Shown piece by piece: positions 22,993 through 34,450 of a stretch of 64,000 bases of DNA. Location: positions 186,001 to 250,000 of the forward strand of contig JAQFWX010000036.1 of assembly GCA_027605045.1 (NCBI GenBank), given 5' to 3'. The notes beneath the pieces are model-generated. The model saw nothing but the letters and a program-made list of their open reading frames with translations. It did not search any database and was not told the DNA's origin. Source of the DNA: Phallus indusiatus (lineage: Eukaryota > Basidiomycota > Agaricomycetes > Phallales > Phallaceae). Position 1 is the stretch's first letter, and each line of letters starts with the position of its first letter. The translations under genes were made by a program, and so were the position numbers.

Positions 22993-23487
22993 TTCGAATT
23001 TGTCTTTTTTTTGTTTTTCTTTCCATCTGAAATTATCTCTCCCTTTAATTTTTGTCTAAATGCATGTATGTTTACTTATCAATTAAATCATAGACCGTAG
23101 TTCCACCGTCACGGTCGCCCTGCACAAGAAAGTCTGCCGGTTGGCTCACATTATGAATATTATCGGTCAAATACCCTTCAAAATGATCGACACCTGATAT
23201 CTAAGATGTGCCTTCACGAATGCTAGACATCTTTTGTTAGTTGGATTGAGAAGGTGGGGCAGCCAAATCGCGGTCAAGCTTTAGGGTAAGCACACGTTTC
23301 CCTGGCGAAACGCAAAAGGTACTTCTGGACGACGTCCGCTGCCATTCCAAGGACCAACTTTATTCAAACTTCTTGAGGCGATGCACAAAGGCAGACTCAG
23401 GCAGACGGACAGACATACCAATGATAACCGTGAGAAAAAAGATTGGATGTGAGCTTTTCCGCTTTTCAAGCTTGTCGCCAATCCATC
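22993..23487. other. Spacer, partly duplicated at 17.8-18.0 kb
   Basis: The first about 200 bp share sequence with the region just after the remnant at 17590-18000. The rest shows nothing recognisable. Confidence 0.45.
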
Positions 23488-23997
23488 ATGCTTGCAGCTC
23501 AATTCAGGAGGATTTTGACGTCTTCCGGATCTTTGAGAGCAAATTCACGAACAGTGGTTGGAAGTTACATTAGATCGCCTCCTTTCAGGCGCTTCAATTC
23601 GTCACTGCCGGCAGCAAATTCACCGACTTCGCCACCGGCTTCAACACTCAATTCGACCAAGCCACGACTTTCGATCACCTTCACGTGTGCTGTTCCCAAT
23701 TGTTCACATCGTTCGACGCATGAGTTTTCAAAGGATTCATATGAGCGTGGAATCGTTATTATTCAATGTCCAAGTTGTAAAAATAGGTTTGTGGTTATTG
23801 ATTAATTTTTTTTCCCAAGTTCTGACTTTTTTCTTGATAGACACTTGATAGCCGACCATTTAGGATGGTTTAAGGACGATCAGGCAACTCAGGGCGGAAA
23901 ACTGCGCACAATAGAAGATTGGATGCTTGCGAAAGGAGAGAAAGTCCAGCGAGGCAAAATAGACGAAAAGGGTGTGATTGAATATACCGAGGAATAA
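23488..23997 (+). CDS. ZIM17: Mitochondrial zinc-finger chaperone factor ZIM17/TIM15 (zf-DNL)
   Basis: Two exons. The N-terminus (MLAAQFRRILTSSGSLRANS, then SYIRSPPFRRFNSSLPAA) is arginine- and serine-rich without acidic residues, as in a mitochondrial presequence. The DNL zinc finger follows: FTCAVPNCSHRSTHEFSKDS, then YERGIVIIQCPSCKNR, an intron, and HLIADHLGWF. The two cysteine pairs (C-x4-C and C-x2-C) bind zinc. Family members keep mitochondrial Hsp70 soluble and help protein import. The intron removes about 60 bp after the codon for Asn-Arg. It converges with GRX5, with 69 bp between the two stop codons. Confidence 0.92.
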
Positions 23998-24066
23998 GTT
24001 GGTGCTTAATGTACATCGCTGTTAATATCGCATGGTGTAAATTATAATCTATAACCAAAAGTTCTG

Positions 24067-24701
24067 TTACACTGTTTTGGGTGATTCGTCCGGTAGCGGA
24101 GGTAGGACCTCGTTTTTCTCCAATAAATTTTCCAGTTCCCCTGACTGGTGCACTAATCAAAGTTTATTCCAGAAAGATCGCAAAGATAACAGGGTCGCGT
24201 GTGTACTCACTGCCCATAATAATATCACATCCTCCTACGAATTCGCCATTCACATACACTTGAGGTATTGTCGGCCATTCCCTGTCCCGAAGGCACATTG
24301 GTTAATTCATAAGATACATTGCAATGTCACCAGAACGTACGAGAACTCCTTGATACCAGCTCTTAGTTCTGGATCCTCTAGAATGTCATATGTCTTCATC
24401 TTCTCCACCGGAACACCCTGCAGCTCCAGTATTTGGATGACAGCCCTCGAGAATCCACATTGAGGTTTATCGGGAGTTCCCTTCATAAAAACCACAACCG
24501 GGTTCGCCTTGACTGCCTTGGATATTTGTTCGCGAGCCTCTTGCGTCAAGAACCGGCGGTATGCATATGTCGGGATTCGGGGTGCCAGAACCGGAGAAAT
24601 TCGCTACGACAAGGGATGATTATTATAAAGACTATTGAATTAGAAAATCAATAAGCACAGCATACCGCAGGTCGTGCCAATAATCGCAAAGACGACAACA
24701 T
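24067..24701 (-). CDS. GRX5: Mitochondrial monothiol glutaredoxin GRX5
   Basis: Four exons from ATG 24701. Exon 1 encodes a mitochondrial presequence ([12 protein letters not shown]), continued by [20 protein letters not shown]. The glutaredoxin fold follows: [20 protein letters not shown], then [20 protein letters not shown] with the monothiol active site [23 protein letters not shown] (TIPQVY and GGCD glutathione-binding elements), and [20 protein letters not shown] to the stop at 24067. Grx5 transfers Fe-S clusters from the Isu scaffold in mitochondria. All glutathione- and cluster-binding motifs are intact. Confidence 0.95.
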
Positions 24702-24860
24702 TTTTTTTTTGATGAAGGGTGGAAATAGTGAAAGCTTCCGGATTCACCAGATCGATTACGTAAATGCGCGCGCTCTGTCTTAGATATATTACCAAGCAGC
24801 GTTTTCCGCTTCACCTTTTTTTTGTACTCTCGGTACTGTTGTGGCTTTTGTTGAGTTCTT

Positions 24861-27834
24861 ATGAATACATCTGAAGGCGATTCTCAAGTCCGGAGGAAAG
24901 CTTGCGAAGAATGTCGTCGATTGAAGCTCAAATGCGACAGGTGCGTACCGTTCTGGTTACGTCGGAAGCTGCGGTTTCCATACACTCCATACTGACCTGA
25001 CTCGACGACAGGAAGTTCCCCTGCCATAGTTGTCTGCGTAGGGGATGCGCCGCCATATGTCCTTCAGGTAAACGTTCATTTAGTTTGACGGCATAAATTT
25101 CGTCGCTGAGAAAAGGCCACAGGAACCTTTCTCAAGGGAACACGGTTGGTTTGCGACATTTATTCTTACGAATTAGATCGACTCATTATATTTTTTTTGT
25201 CAAGGTCTCTCAAGACGAATAGCCTAAAATTACACGAAACGATTACGGAAATGAGCGCACGAATTCTGCAGCTGGAGGAGGCTTTGGCATCCCTCCAAGC
25301 GCAAGTCTCGTCAGACATTCATCCCCTGTTGGCTGATGATCATGTCAAAATACCTTTGGCACCAAAACCCCCCGCCCCGGAAAAGGCAGCCACTGAGGAA
25401 GAGACGGAAATAATTGATTCTTTGGGTGCGTTCTCCATTGGTGAGAAAGGCGAAGTTATATTTCATGAAGCTACAGCCACATCTGAGGTATTTGCCTGAT
25501 CTCCTACTTCTCGAAACCCGTTTATTCAAATGTTTACTAATATATACACAATCAGTACCTCCTAGAGGTGAGTTAATTACACTTTTTGCAAGTCATTTAC
25601 TAAATTTAGTCCAGGTCCATGGTAATAGCCGGCACACGTTCATCACCGAGAACGAGCGTACTTTGTCTTTACCGCCCGATCTCATTCTCTTGAGTGCTTT
25701 ATTCCCTTTCCCACCGGAATCCGTCAACACGCAAATAGATGATTTCATTCACTTATTGCCTGAATACAACGCAGCTCTTGCGCTCATTGATACCTATTTT
25801 ACATATTCTAGCTGGTGGTATGAATTTTTCTCGTCATACATATACGTATATCTTACCAATTTCTTTAGCCAAGAGCCTATCCCTAAAGACGAGTTTATGC
25901 GGAGAATCTTTAACGACTGTTATCCAAATGGCACGCTACCTACATCACTACAGCATTTATCGTCCCATAAGCTGTCAGTTCTTTTTATGGTCTTTGCACT
26001 CGCCACGTTGATGGATGTCAATTGCCCTCTTTGCTCGGTCGAGGCTGAAGAATATCACACTCTGGCGAGAGCCTGTTTATGCGTGGAACCTGTGTATGAA
26101 ACGTCAAGTTTGCAATCAGTACAAGCAATGGTACCTTCTCCGTTTCTTAACCCAATATTTTCGCTCGGCTAATGGCTTCAGCATCTTATGATCTGGTATT
26201 ATACTTTAGCAGCGAGCAGACGCACAAATGGATATCGGTTGGCAATATGGGGCGTGGTGATTCGACTCAGTCAAGCGGTGCGTGTCTTTCTTTTTAACAA
26301 TGCTTTCTTGCTAATGATCTCTTTTATTCAATTCAAGATCGGGCTGCGTAAGGACATGATATTAGCTTACGCATATATGTAAAGCTGAAAAAAATACCAA
26401 CAGATCACGATACTTCCAAACTTAAACTGGATCCTTCGGACGCTAAGTTAAGAGAGCTGGTTCATTGGGAAATAATGTGCATGGATTTTTGGCAGGTACG
26501 AAACGGTCATGATAGCCTTTGACATGCCAAGTTGAACAAAAAACATCCAGACGTTTGTTATTGGAAGACCCCCGTCGGCTTCATTCAACACGTCGCATTG
26601 TAAACGGCCATATGATCTGAGGGCTATACCCGAGAATCCTGCTGAAGCTCAAGCGGTGGCTTGTACGTTTTATGTTATACTGAACGTGGACTTGAACTCA
26701 TTTTAGACGTCAACAGGGTTTGCGTGGAAACATGACTATACGCATCTATTGCATGGTGTTATCGAACAAGCGTTCAGATCCAAAGGGACCACATACTCTC
26801 AAATTCTTACCTTGGATCAAAAACTACGAAACCATCCTATTCCTCCGCTTTTATGGTGGCCTGCAGCTCAAGATGCCCTATTTGAGAAACTAAGTCACTC
26901 TCCGCCCCTTGCAATGCAATGTTATATGAGACTTAACCTTCAGGAATCAAGTATGTTTTTGTACACCATTCATTGTCTTGTTCGAGTTCTTAATGGTCTT
27001 AGGTCTGCTACATCTTCACCGACGGTTTTTTATGCAAGCCATCCGATCAAATCCTGCCGATCCGTTGCAACACCATTTTGGTTCTAGTGTTCGATTTGTC
27101 TTTAGCAGCGCCTGTGCATTGATCTGCGGATTATGGGCTATTTATCACAGCCATCCTTTACTCGTGAGACGCTTCCCTGTCGGCTGGTCGCATGGCTTTT
27201 CTGCTGCCGTACGTTCATTTCCCGATTGCTTGAAGTCTTAAAATTGTTACTAAGACAGCACTGCTACAGATGGTCTTAAGTTCTTTAGTTATATCCGCTC
27301 CGACATGTATCCTAGCACCTCCTGCTCTGAAAGAACTGGATCGAGCTTGTGCGCTCTTCGCTGAAAACGAGCATATCAGTTTACAGCCTCCTAATTCACG
27401 TGTACGTGCGCCATTGCTGATACGTCATTTATCACTCAATCGTGATTGCGATGTAGACAATTTTGGAAGACATGCAACGTAAGGCCTATATTGCCATGGA
27501 CTTGCATAAGCCAATGTTCGATGCTACCATGGAGAAACTAAACGGAGTATACCCTGTCAGGCCATCCTCCAGCTCTGCAAACTCTGCAATGAAGCGACCC
27601 GACAGAGGAAGTAGTATGTCTAAAGGTCCACCTGAGTCCGATCAGGCATTGGAAGCCGATCCTGAACATTGGCGATCGTATGCTACACCAGCGTCGACAC
27701 CGACGGGCGACGAATCATCGGAACAAGACGATGCCATTCAGGTTGATATTTCGCCAGAAGAACCTGCTATCGAGCTCTCTAATTGGGAATCGTTCATCCA
27801 CTCGTTGAAGACAGATCGAAAAGCTTCCCCATAA
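24861..27834 (+). CDS. Zn2Cys6 transcription factor with fungal-specific TF domain
   Basis: About ten exons. The N-terminal binuclear cluster spans two exons: ACEECRRLKLKCDR, then KFPCHSCLRRGCAAICPSG, with all six cysteines in the C-x2-C-x6-C...C-x2-C-x6-C order. A leucine-rich coiled coil follows (ETITEMSARILQLEEALASL). The fungal-specific transcription factor middle domain is recognisable from LSVLFMVFALATLMDVNCPL, YYTLAASRRTNGYRLAIWGV and the block TFVIGRPPSASFNTSHCKRP. The C-terminus is Ser/Pro/acidic-rich and ends at 27834. It is a nuclear DNA-binding regulator; the target pathway cannot be read from the sequence. It lies upstream of the GST pair, which does not prove a link. Confidence 0.88.
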
Positions 27835-28338
27835 AGGTTCTTCGACGAGGGTCGCCTCACCTGGTAAATTATTGATCATTGGCACTCGTCTGTGTCTATT
27901 TACGCTATGAGATATGTAATTTGTAAATTCGAGTGTATATTATGTGTATCGTGTATTCATAATATGTAGTTAGACAGAATACAAAGATTCCATACCCGCT
28001 GCAGATGAGTTATTTTTTCCTCGGTATTCCTCCGTTATTTATCCACCAGCTATACGAGCCAATTGAATCGCTACGACTATTCCAATTGCTTTTTGTGGAC
28101 GTGCTTCAAGAGCGTCCAGTCCAACCTAGTCCAACCAACAGGAGGTAAAGCGGCGTTACTATAGCAACTGAGCGCCTCGCCACTTCGCTTCAACTTGAAT
28201 CAACGTAGCTAGCAACCGAGCCCCTCTTGTCGTTCCAGTAGGAACGGCAGAGAGAGGTATGTTGTGTTTAATATGTATAAAAATACACATGTAGACCGAC
28301 TCAATCCGCATCCAGCTCTTTAGCCATCGGTGTCTGGA
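27835..28338. other. Spacer containing start of the GST repeat unit
   Basis: From about 28080 the sequence (cgtgcttcaagagcgtccagtcc and onward) is repeated at about 29545, marking the start of the first GST tandem unit. Confidence 0.6.
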
Positions 28339-29257
28339 ATGGTCTTAACGCTTTACGGAGTAAGTTCTGGATCATCGTGTACGGCATTGTTGAGTCTAAC
28401 GACGCGAATATCCTATCCGATGCAAGAGTCCTTCACCCTTCTCAACCTGCACACAGCGTGTAGCCGTCGTTTTAAAGGAGAAGGGCATTCCTTTTGACTT
28501 GAAATATGTTACAAATGCGGATTTGGCAACCGAAGATTATGCTGAACACATGCAGCCATTTAGGCAGTTTCCTGTGTTAGACGACGATGGATATAAATTA
28601 TATGGTATACGTCGCGTGTCAGTAACCCGACGGTGCCTACTTGACTAATAACTTTCGTTCAGAATCTCGGGCAATTGGTCGTTACATCGCCCTTAAGTAT
28701 GCAGATCAGGGTACGCAAGGCTTAATCCCCGACGGAAAAGACTTGAAAGAACTTGCCGACTTTGAGAAGGCGATGTCCATCGAAGCCGCGCAGTTTATCA
28801 CTGCAGAGTTGTTGACGATTGAGGTCGCCGTTAAACCGTAAGCTGATTCCACATCTCGTCTTTGATTCTAGTAAAACATCTCCTGATTTCTTTTTCTTTA
28901 CTGCGACCAGTTTTCACGGCGAACAACCAAATGATGAAACGGTAAAAAGACTAACTCAGCAGCTTAATCGGAAGTTGGATGGATATGAAAGAATACTATC
29001 TAAACATAAATATCTATCGGGAGATGTGAGTTTTTTGTAGTTATTGTACGTAGATTGACGCTAATCGAATGACCTTTTTTAAGTATGTTACTCTTGCGGA
29101 TTTATTTCATCTGCCGTTTGCATATAAACTCGAAAGTCAGATTTCACCAAGAATAATGACTACTCCAGATCGTCCAAATGTGCAGCGCTGGTATAAGGAT
29201 ATCAGTTCTCGGGAAAGTTGGCTAACCGTAAAGGATGGACTCAATGTACAGAACTAG
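28339..29257 (+). CDS. Glutathione S-transferase (copy 1)
   Basis: Five exons. Exon 1 is MVLTLYG, spliced with a gtaagt donor to SPSPFSTCTQRVAVVLKEKG, the thioredoxin-fold start with the serine/cysteine site for glutathione. Next come MQPFRQFPVLDDDGYKLY, then ESRAIGRYIALKYADQ, the ESRAI glutathione-contact motif. The helical C-terminal domain covers LADFEKAMSIEAAQFITAEL, LTQQLNRKLDGYERILSKHK, YVTLADLFHLPFAYKL and VQRWYKDISSRESWL. The stop is at 29257. The product conjugates glutathione to electrophiles in the cytosol; it resembles phi/Ure2-like fungal GSTs. It differs from copy 2 at many residues but not in structure. Confidence 0.93.
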
Positions 29258-29544
29258 CTTCTAACACTTGTTATCAAATCCTAGTGTGTGGGTTCTCGAA
29301 TTTCACCCGTCTTCTGTTAACTTTCCTCCGCAAATTTTTCTACTCGGAACTACTATATTGCCTCCCTTCTAACTATCGATCTAAAGTTGAACGTTTGGCT
29401 ACGAGTTGTCCTGGTTAATCTGAGCTCAGGCCGTTTATTCTCAATTCGGCGACCGTCTAGATCTAGTACTCCGATATTTGGTATTTTGGCCTGAGTCTTG
29501 GCCGTCGGTTTTTTGGACTTATGTTCATTCAGCGCTGTCCTGAA

Positions 29545-30086
29545 CGTGCTTCAAGAGTGTTCAGTCCAATGAACACTGGCAGGAGGTGGAGCGGCCCGGG
29601 CGTACTATGGCAGCTGAGCGCCTCGCCGCTTCGCTTCAACTTGAATCACTGTAGCTAACCTAGCCTTTCTTTAGTGTTGGATTTCACGTGATTTGGATAT
29701 AAACACTCATCGGTAGTATGTTTATCAGTAATCTGAGCAGGTCCGATATCGGACAATCCTATGGAATATTCTGGTAGTTTAGCACCTTATGCAGAGTTCA
29801 CCTTAACTAGTATATAGCCTTAACTAGTATGTAGTATATAGCTAGCTCATGTACGACTGTAGATAGTTGTCCGTAATACCTAGTTCTATACACAGGTACT
29901 CTCATATCCACACCGCTCCTTATATCGTTTAAAGAGCGACCTCGCCGTCCAGTACCTGCTAGTCTTACAGATTTCAATATCAAGTCGTCGTTCAGAGAGA
30001 GGTATTTTGTGGTTATTAGTATGCATAAAAATACACATGTAGATCGACTCAACCCGCATCCAGCTCTTTAGTCATCAATATTTGGA
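29545..30086. repeat. Upstream part of GST repeat unit 2 with an inserted segment
   Basis: About 29545-29665 repeats 28085-28215 (gagcgcctcgccgcttcgct and neighbours). The next about 330 bp (roughly 29667-29990) have no counterpart upstream of copy 1. Homology then resumes at the shared ataaaaatacacatgtaga stretch. The inserted segment contains a short internal duplication (ccttaactagtat twice). Confidence 0.6.
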
Positions 30087-31006
30087 ATGGTGTTGACGCT
30101 TTATGGAGTAAGTTCTGGATCATCGTGTACTGCGACATTGTGGAGTCTAACAATGCGAATATCCTATCCGATGCAAGAGTCCTTCATCCTTGTCAATCTC
30201 CACACAGCGCGTAGTTGTCGTCCTGAAGGAGAAGGGAGTTCCTTTTGACTTCAAATATGTTACAGATGAGGAGTTGGCAATCAACGATTTTGTTGAAAAC
30301 ATGCAGCCATTTGGGCAATTACCTGTGTTAGACGATGATGGATATAAATTATATGGTATACACCGCGTGTCATTGGCCTGTCATTTTTATTGATGGTGCC
30401 GATTTTGCTAAGAATCACTGACTTTCGTTTTAGAATCTCGGGCGATTGGACGTTACCTCGCTCTCAAGTATGCAGATCAGGGTCTGCCATTGATCCCTGA
30501 CGGAAAAGACTTGAAAAAACTTGCCGACTTTGAGAAAGCAATGTCCATCGAAGCTACGCAGTTTGTCACCGCAGAGTTGTTGATAAATGAGCTCGCCGTT
30601 AAACCGTAAGCTGATTCCGCATCTTGTCTTTAATTCTAATAAAACATCTCCCCATTTTTTCTTTTTTACTGCGACCAGTCTTGATGATGAAACAGTAAAA
30701 GCATTAATTCAGCAGCTTAATCGGAAGTTGGATGGGTTTGAAAGAATACTATCTAAACAAAGATATCTATCGGGTGACGTGAGTTTCTTGTAGTCATTGC
30801 ATGTAGATTGACGCTAATCGAATGACTTTTTTGAGTATGTTACTCTTGCGGATTTATATCTTCTGCCACTTGCATATAAAGCCAAAAATCAATTTCCACA
30901 AGGAATCATGCCTGCTCTGAATCATCCAAGTGTGAAGCGTTGGTATAAAGAAATGAGTTCTCGGGAAACTTGGCTAACCATGAAGGATAAATTTGTGGAG
31001 ATATAA
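30087..31006 (+). CDS. Glutathione S-transferase (copy 2)
   Basis: Tandem duplicate of copy 1 with the same exon pattern: MVLTLYG, SPSSLSISTQRVVVVLKEKG, MQPFGQLPVLDDDGYKLY, then ESRAIGRYLALKYADQGLPL. The C-terminal helices include FEKAMSIEATQFVTAELLIN, ALIQQLNRKLDGFERILSKQ, YVTLADLYLLPLAYKA and VKRWYKEMSSRETWLTMKDK. The stop is at 31006. The cysteine near the active site in copy 1 (STCTQ) is isoleucine/serine here (SISTQ), which may change substrate preference. Frames and splice sites are intact. Confidence 0.93.
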
Positions 31007-31769
31007 CGGACATTATAGACCACCAAAGAATTCCTCAGTGTCAAGAAACAACTATATGTATTAAACAGCGAACCTAACAAAGAATCTTTTACAACGTATG
31101 AGTAAAGATAATGAAAGCTAGTTAATTATGTAAGTTAAATGTTTGGCTACGAGTTGTTCTGGTCAATCTGAGCTCAGGCCGCTTCTTACCTGGAGAATGA
31201 TGGGCAATAAGACATGATTTTCCTAAATAATTTTCTCGATTTGGCGACCGTCTGCTATATTTTGGCCTGAGTCTGGGCCGCCGTTTTTTTGGACGCCAAG
31301 TTCACTCAGCGCTCGTTTATAAGGAATCCTATTTCCAGAAGGCATTGAGACGTTTTCCCGCTGCACTCAATTCATTCATCTTCTAGTCTCTTGCCTTTTG
31401 GTAATTTCTTTTCGGTGCTAGTGGCCATCGACAGCTTCAATTCAGCTCGTCTATTAAAATGGAACCATATTAGCTCCACCCCCTACCAGACGTTGACTGT
31501 TATTTATCATTCATAGTGTCAAGTCGGACGCGGCACGGCCATGCGCGTGTCTTGGCAGAGACACATGGACAAGGCCAAAAGTTGAATGCGGCACTTCAAT
31601 TTACTGTCTCCACTTCTCAATTATCCTGACAATCCTGGAAATATCATGTGCTTTGTAGTGCCTAAAGGGGTTGACAGACTGACTACAAAAATCTAAATTT
31701 ACTGGGACTAGCAGGCCGCCTATTCTTAACTTAACACAGCATATACATGAATACAAAAGGAAGACTTGG
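31007..31769. repeat. Spacer, duplicated at 39.4-40.0 kb
   Basis: Noncoding. Segments such as tcagctcgtctattaaaat, attagctccaccccc and tcaattatcctgacaat recur in order near 39,760-39,930. This marks the downstream part of the segment that also carries the decayed GST copy. Confidence 0.65.
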
Positions 31770-32573
31770 CTATCGTCCTCTAGTCATTACGTGTATATAG
31801 AAATCTCCGGAAGGTGCCGGAAGTAAAGTACCCCCTATCTCTTTGAAACCCATTGAACCGTAAATTTTTACATTAAGATCAGTACCGGGAACCACGCCCA
31901 TAAAGGAGTTAGTACTTTTGACCTATTTTATGATCATCAGTGGCTTTCAAAACAATGTAAATGTCACTGGCTTTTTCAAAAACGGCGTCCATTATTGCGG
32001 TCCCATACCCTTTCCTTTGATGTTCGGGAGCAGTGGCTAGATTATAACACCACCAACGTGTTTGAGCTTCCTAGACATTTTAACGACCTTAAGTACCGCT
32101 CATGAATCCTGTGAAAATACCAAAACTTGAACCTCTCGAGTGAACAACTTGTGATCTAATGGTCCTATCGTTTCCGGATACTAAGTAACATGTATCAATG
32201 AAGATAGCTGGTGTAAATGTAAGAGATAAAGACACCGTGTTTGTCCACCAATACTGAGTCTCTGGTGATAATTTTTGGAAGAAATCATAGTATCCTAGAC
32301 TACGTTGTTCCTCACTGAAACCGGGAGTGACAAATTAGCATCTCTTATTGAGGATAAAGACCAGTCCGCAAACCTATCAAAAAGATATTTGCCATTATCG
32401 AAAAATGATCCGGTGCTGACGATTTGCTCCTCGCTTTCGGGGCCAATACAGATCACGTAAAGATGACCTTCAAGGATCGTTGCTCGCAGCATAGTCTCCA
32501 TGTATTCTGAGAGAAGGCTTTCATCACCTCCCACTAGTGCTCGCTGAGCTGGATCTGGATATAATCGATCCAT
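31770..32573 (-). pseudogene. Decayed GNAT-family N-acetyltransferase
   Basis: On the minus strand from ATG 32573 an open frame reads MDRLYPDPAQRALVGGDESL and onward. Further down, pieces of the same fold appear in different frames: EEQRSLGYYDFFQKLSPETQ, ETIGPLDHKLF, then NLATAPEHQRKGYGTAIMDA (the R/Q-x-x-G-x-G/A acetyl-CoA loop) with VFEKASDIYIVLKATDDHKI and finally YGSMGFKEIGGTLLPAPSGD. Between the pieces there are stops and frame changes that I could not explain with consensus introns. I therefore read it as a pseudogene of a fungal GNAT acetyltransferase. An unusual intron pattern is the alternative. Confidence 0.6.
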
Positions 32574-33099
32574 GATTCAGTAGACTATCAATGATGTTCA
32601 CATAGGCTTCTATAACGAACCGTTGCGCAAGGCCTCAACACAGCAATCCACCAACTGCTTCAGCTGCGAATCTGTAATGTTCTTTCTTTTCACTGATTAT
32701 GCTCGACATGACCAGGCGATCCCGTACCTTTAAGCTCCGCTAGACGCTTTACACGAAAGGAAGTCATACTCGGTTCTGCCAGTGGCGTCTGCAACACTAG
32801 GGACCACTTTTAAAGGAGTAAGCTGATGTTCGTTTCCCAGGGTTGACACGTTGGTGTGTCACTGATGATAGCGATCAATAGAAAAAAGGTCCGAAGAAAG
32901 TAGTCCGGAAAAGAAGAAGAGGCTACATCTCACTTCCCTGGCGCCGGTCATCTGAGATAGCACAGGGTGGGACTTTCAGTTGATTTTTGACCGCTCTACA
33001 CTACTCCGACTATGAGCGTATCAAATTCGGAGGCGTGTGGCGTGATGGTGATGATAAGACATAAAAGGCGTGTCCTGCCTAAGAAATGACTGGCAGCTG
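32574..33099. other. Spacer, nothing recognised
   Basis: 526 bp without coding signal. It probably holds the promoters of the neighbouring genes. Confidence 0.35.
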
Positions 33100-34145
33100 A
33101 TGAAGAGTGCTTGGAAAATGATCAACTCAAGTTCGCGCTATCACTCTCTTCCACAAGACGAGCCGGAAAAAGGTAAACGTGCTCGTTTCTACATTAAACT
33201 GATTTACTTATTCGAATTTTACATTTTAGAGCTTGCTCATGGCGTCGATAGCCCCGAGTTTGAGGAGCAACCTCCTGAGCTAAAACGCGATCACCCCCAG
33301 GTCCCTCTGTTGAACCATATCGCCATCGCTCTGATTATCATCTCAATTACTCTAGATGTTTATCTAGTCCTTTACACGATGGGATATCGATTTGGATCTA
33401 ACTGGGATAAAGCGGTCGATATAAAGACCCTTGAAGCACCAACCACATATATTGGATTTGACGAAATTTATCACAACAAATCTGCCCCAACACAATATCC
33501 TCCCATTTACAACAGAGCTCGCTACTTCTTTCAAGTGTCTGCAACAGAGAAAAACAAGCAGTTTCCATTGTGGACGGACAGGGAAATATCTATCGAAGGC
33601 TTTGTCCAAACCGCAGCAAATCGTCTTCGCGTAACCGAAGAGGTACAAAACACTAAAATGATCCATAAAACAGACTAATTAAAGAAAAAATATAGATATC
33701 AACAGTAGCACAGTTTCGTGTCTTGGATTACGGAATGGAGAATTGCACCTTATATCTTGATATTCCGAAGCGTAATGGAACATTTAGCTCGGTTAGGATT
33801 AATAAAGAAGGAGGAGACATGCCTATTATAGACATCTGGGCCCTGTCTAGTACTAACAACAGAATCTCACGTGAGGCGATGACCTGGTCGAGAAAACCGG
33901 AGCGTAAAAGTCATCTCGCCTCGATCTCACTCGGTTATGGGACGAAAGGTGCTCTCGCCACTTTCCACTGCCCAGCTGGCACGTATCACGCCTTTGAAAT
34001 AGCATGTGCGGCTTCTCAGCCCTGTGACATCGATACCAAGAACAGCGAATGGTACAACGATGGTACGTTGAATTCTTTTCGTATAAAAATTAGCCTAAAC
34101 CTCAATCCTATAGCACTATACATTATGCAAAGTCAAACCATTTAG
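33100..34145 (+). CDS. Single-pass membrane protein of unknown function (next to UstYa genes)
   Basis: Three exons. The first ATG in frame is at 33100 (MKSAWKMINSSSRYHSLPQD). The second exon has a signal-anchor segment (HIAIALIIISITLDVYLVLY) near residue 55, then a soluble domain starting GYRFGSNWDKAVDIKTLEAP. The third exon starts ISTVAQFRVLDYGMENCTLY and has HLASISLGYGTKGALATFHC then AGTYHAFEIACAASQPC, with four cysteines suited to a secretory compartment. I do not recognise a named family. The topology (short N-terminal tail, one membrane helix, lumenal domain) is like the UstYa-type neighbours. The 3' end is uncertain: either the stop at 34145 or a further splice after NDG. Confidence 0.7.
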
Positions 34146-34450
34146 GGAGCCGCGGGGCCTCTTCCTTTTGTCTATCAAGTAACTTGTGCTGCTTTGTCCT
34201 TGTTCATATATGTTCATGTTTTTTTGGTGTCGTCGTAAATATTTTACTCAAGGTTTACTCAAGGCTACTAGTCGCGGCGTAAGGTGCTGTATAATAATCT
34301 CGGAAAAGATAATTTCTACCCAAAGCAAACATATATTCCCGGAAATGACAAAAAACTAAGGCTGCCTAATACTATACACCACGCTCCGACGCCTTCTCGA
34401 CCTCTGAAACTGAGATCGGTCAATAAAGATAAACTGGAAAAAGAAGCGGA

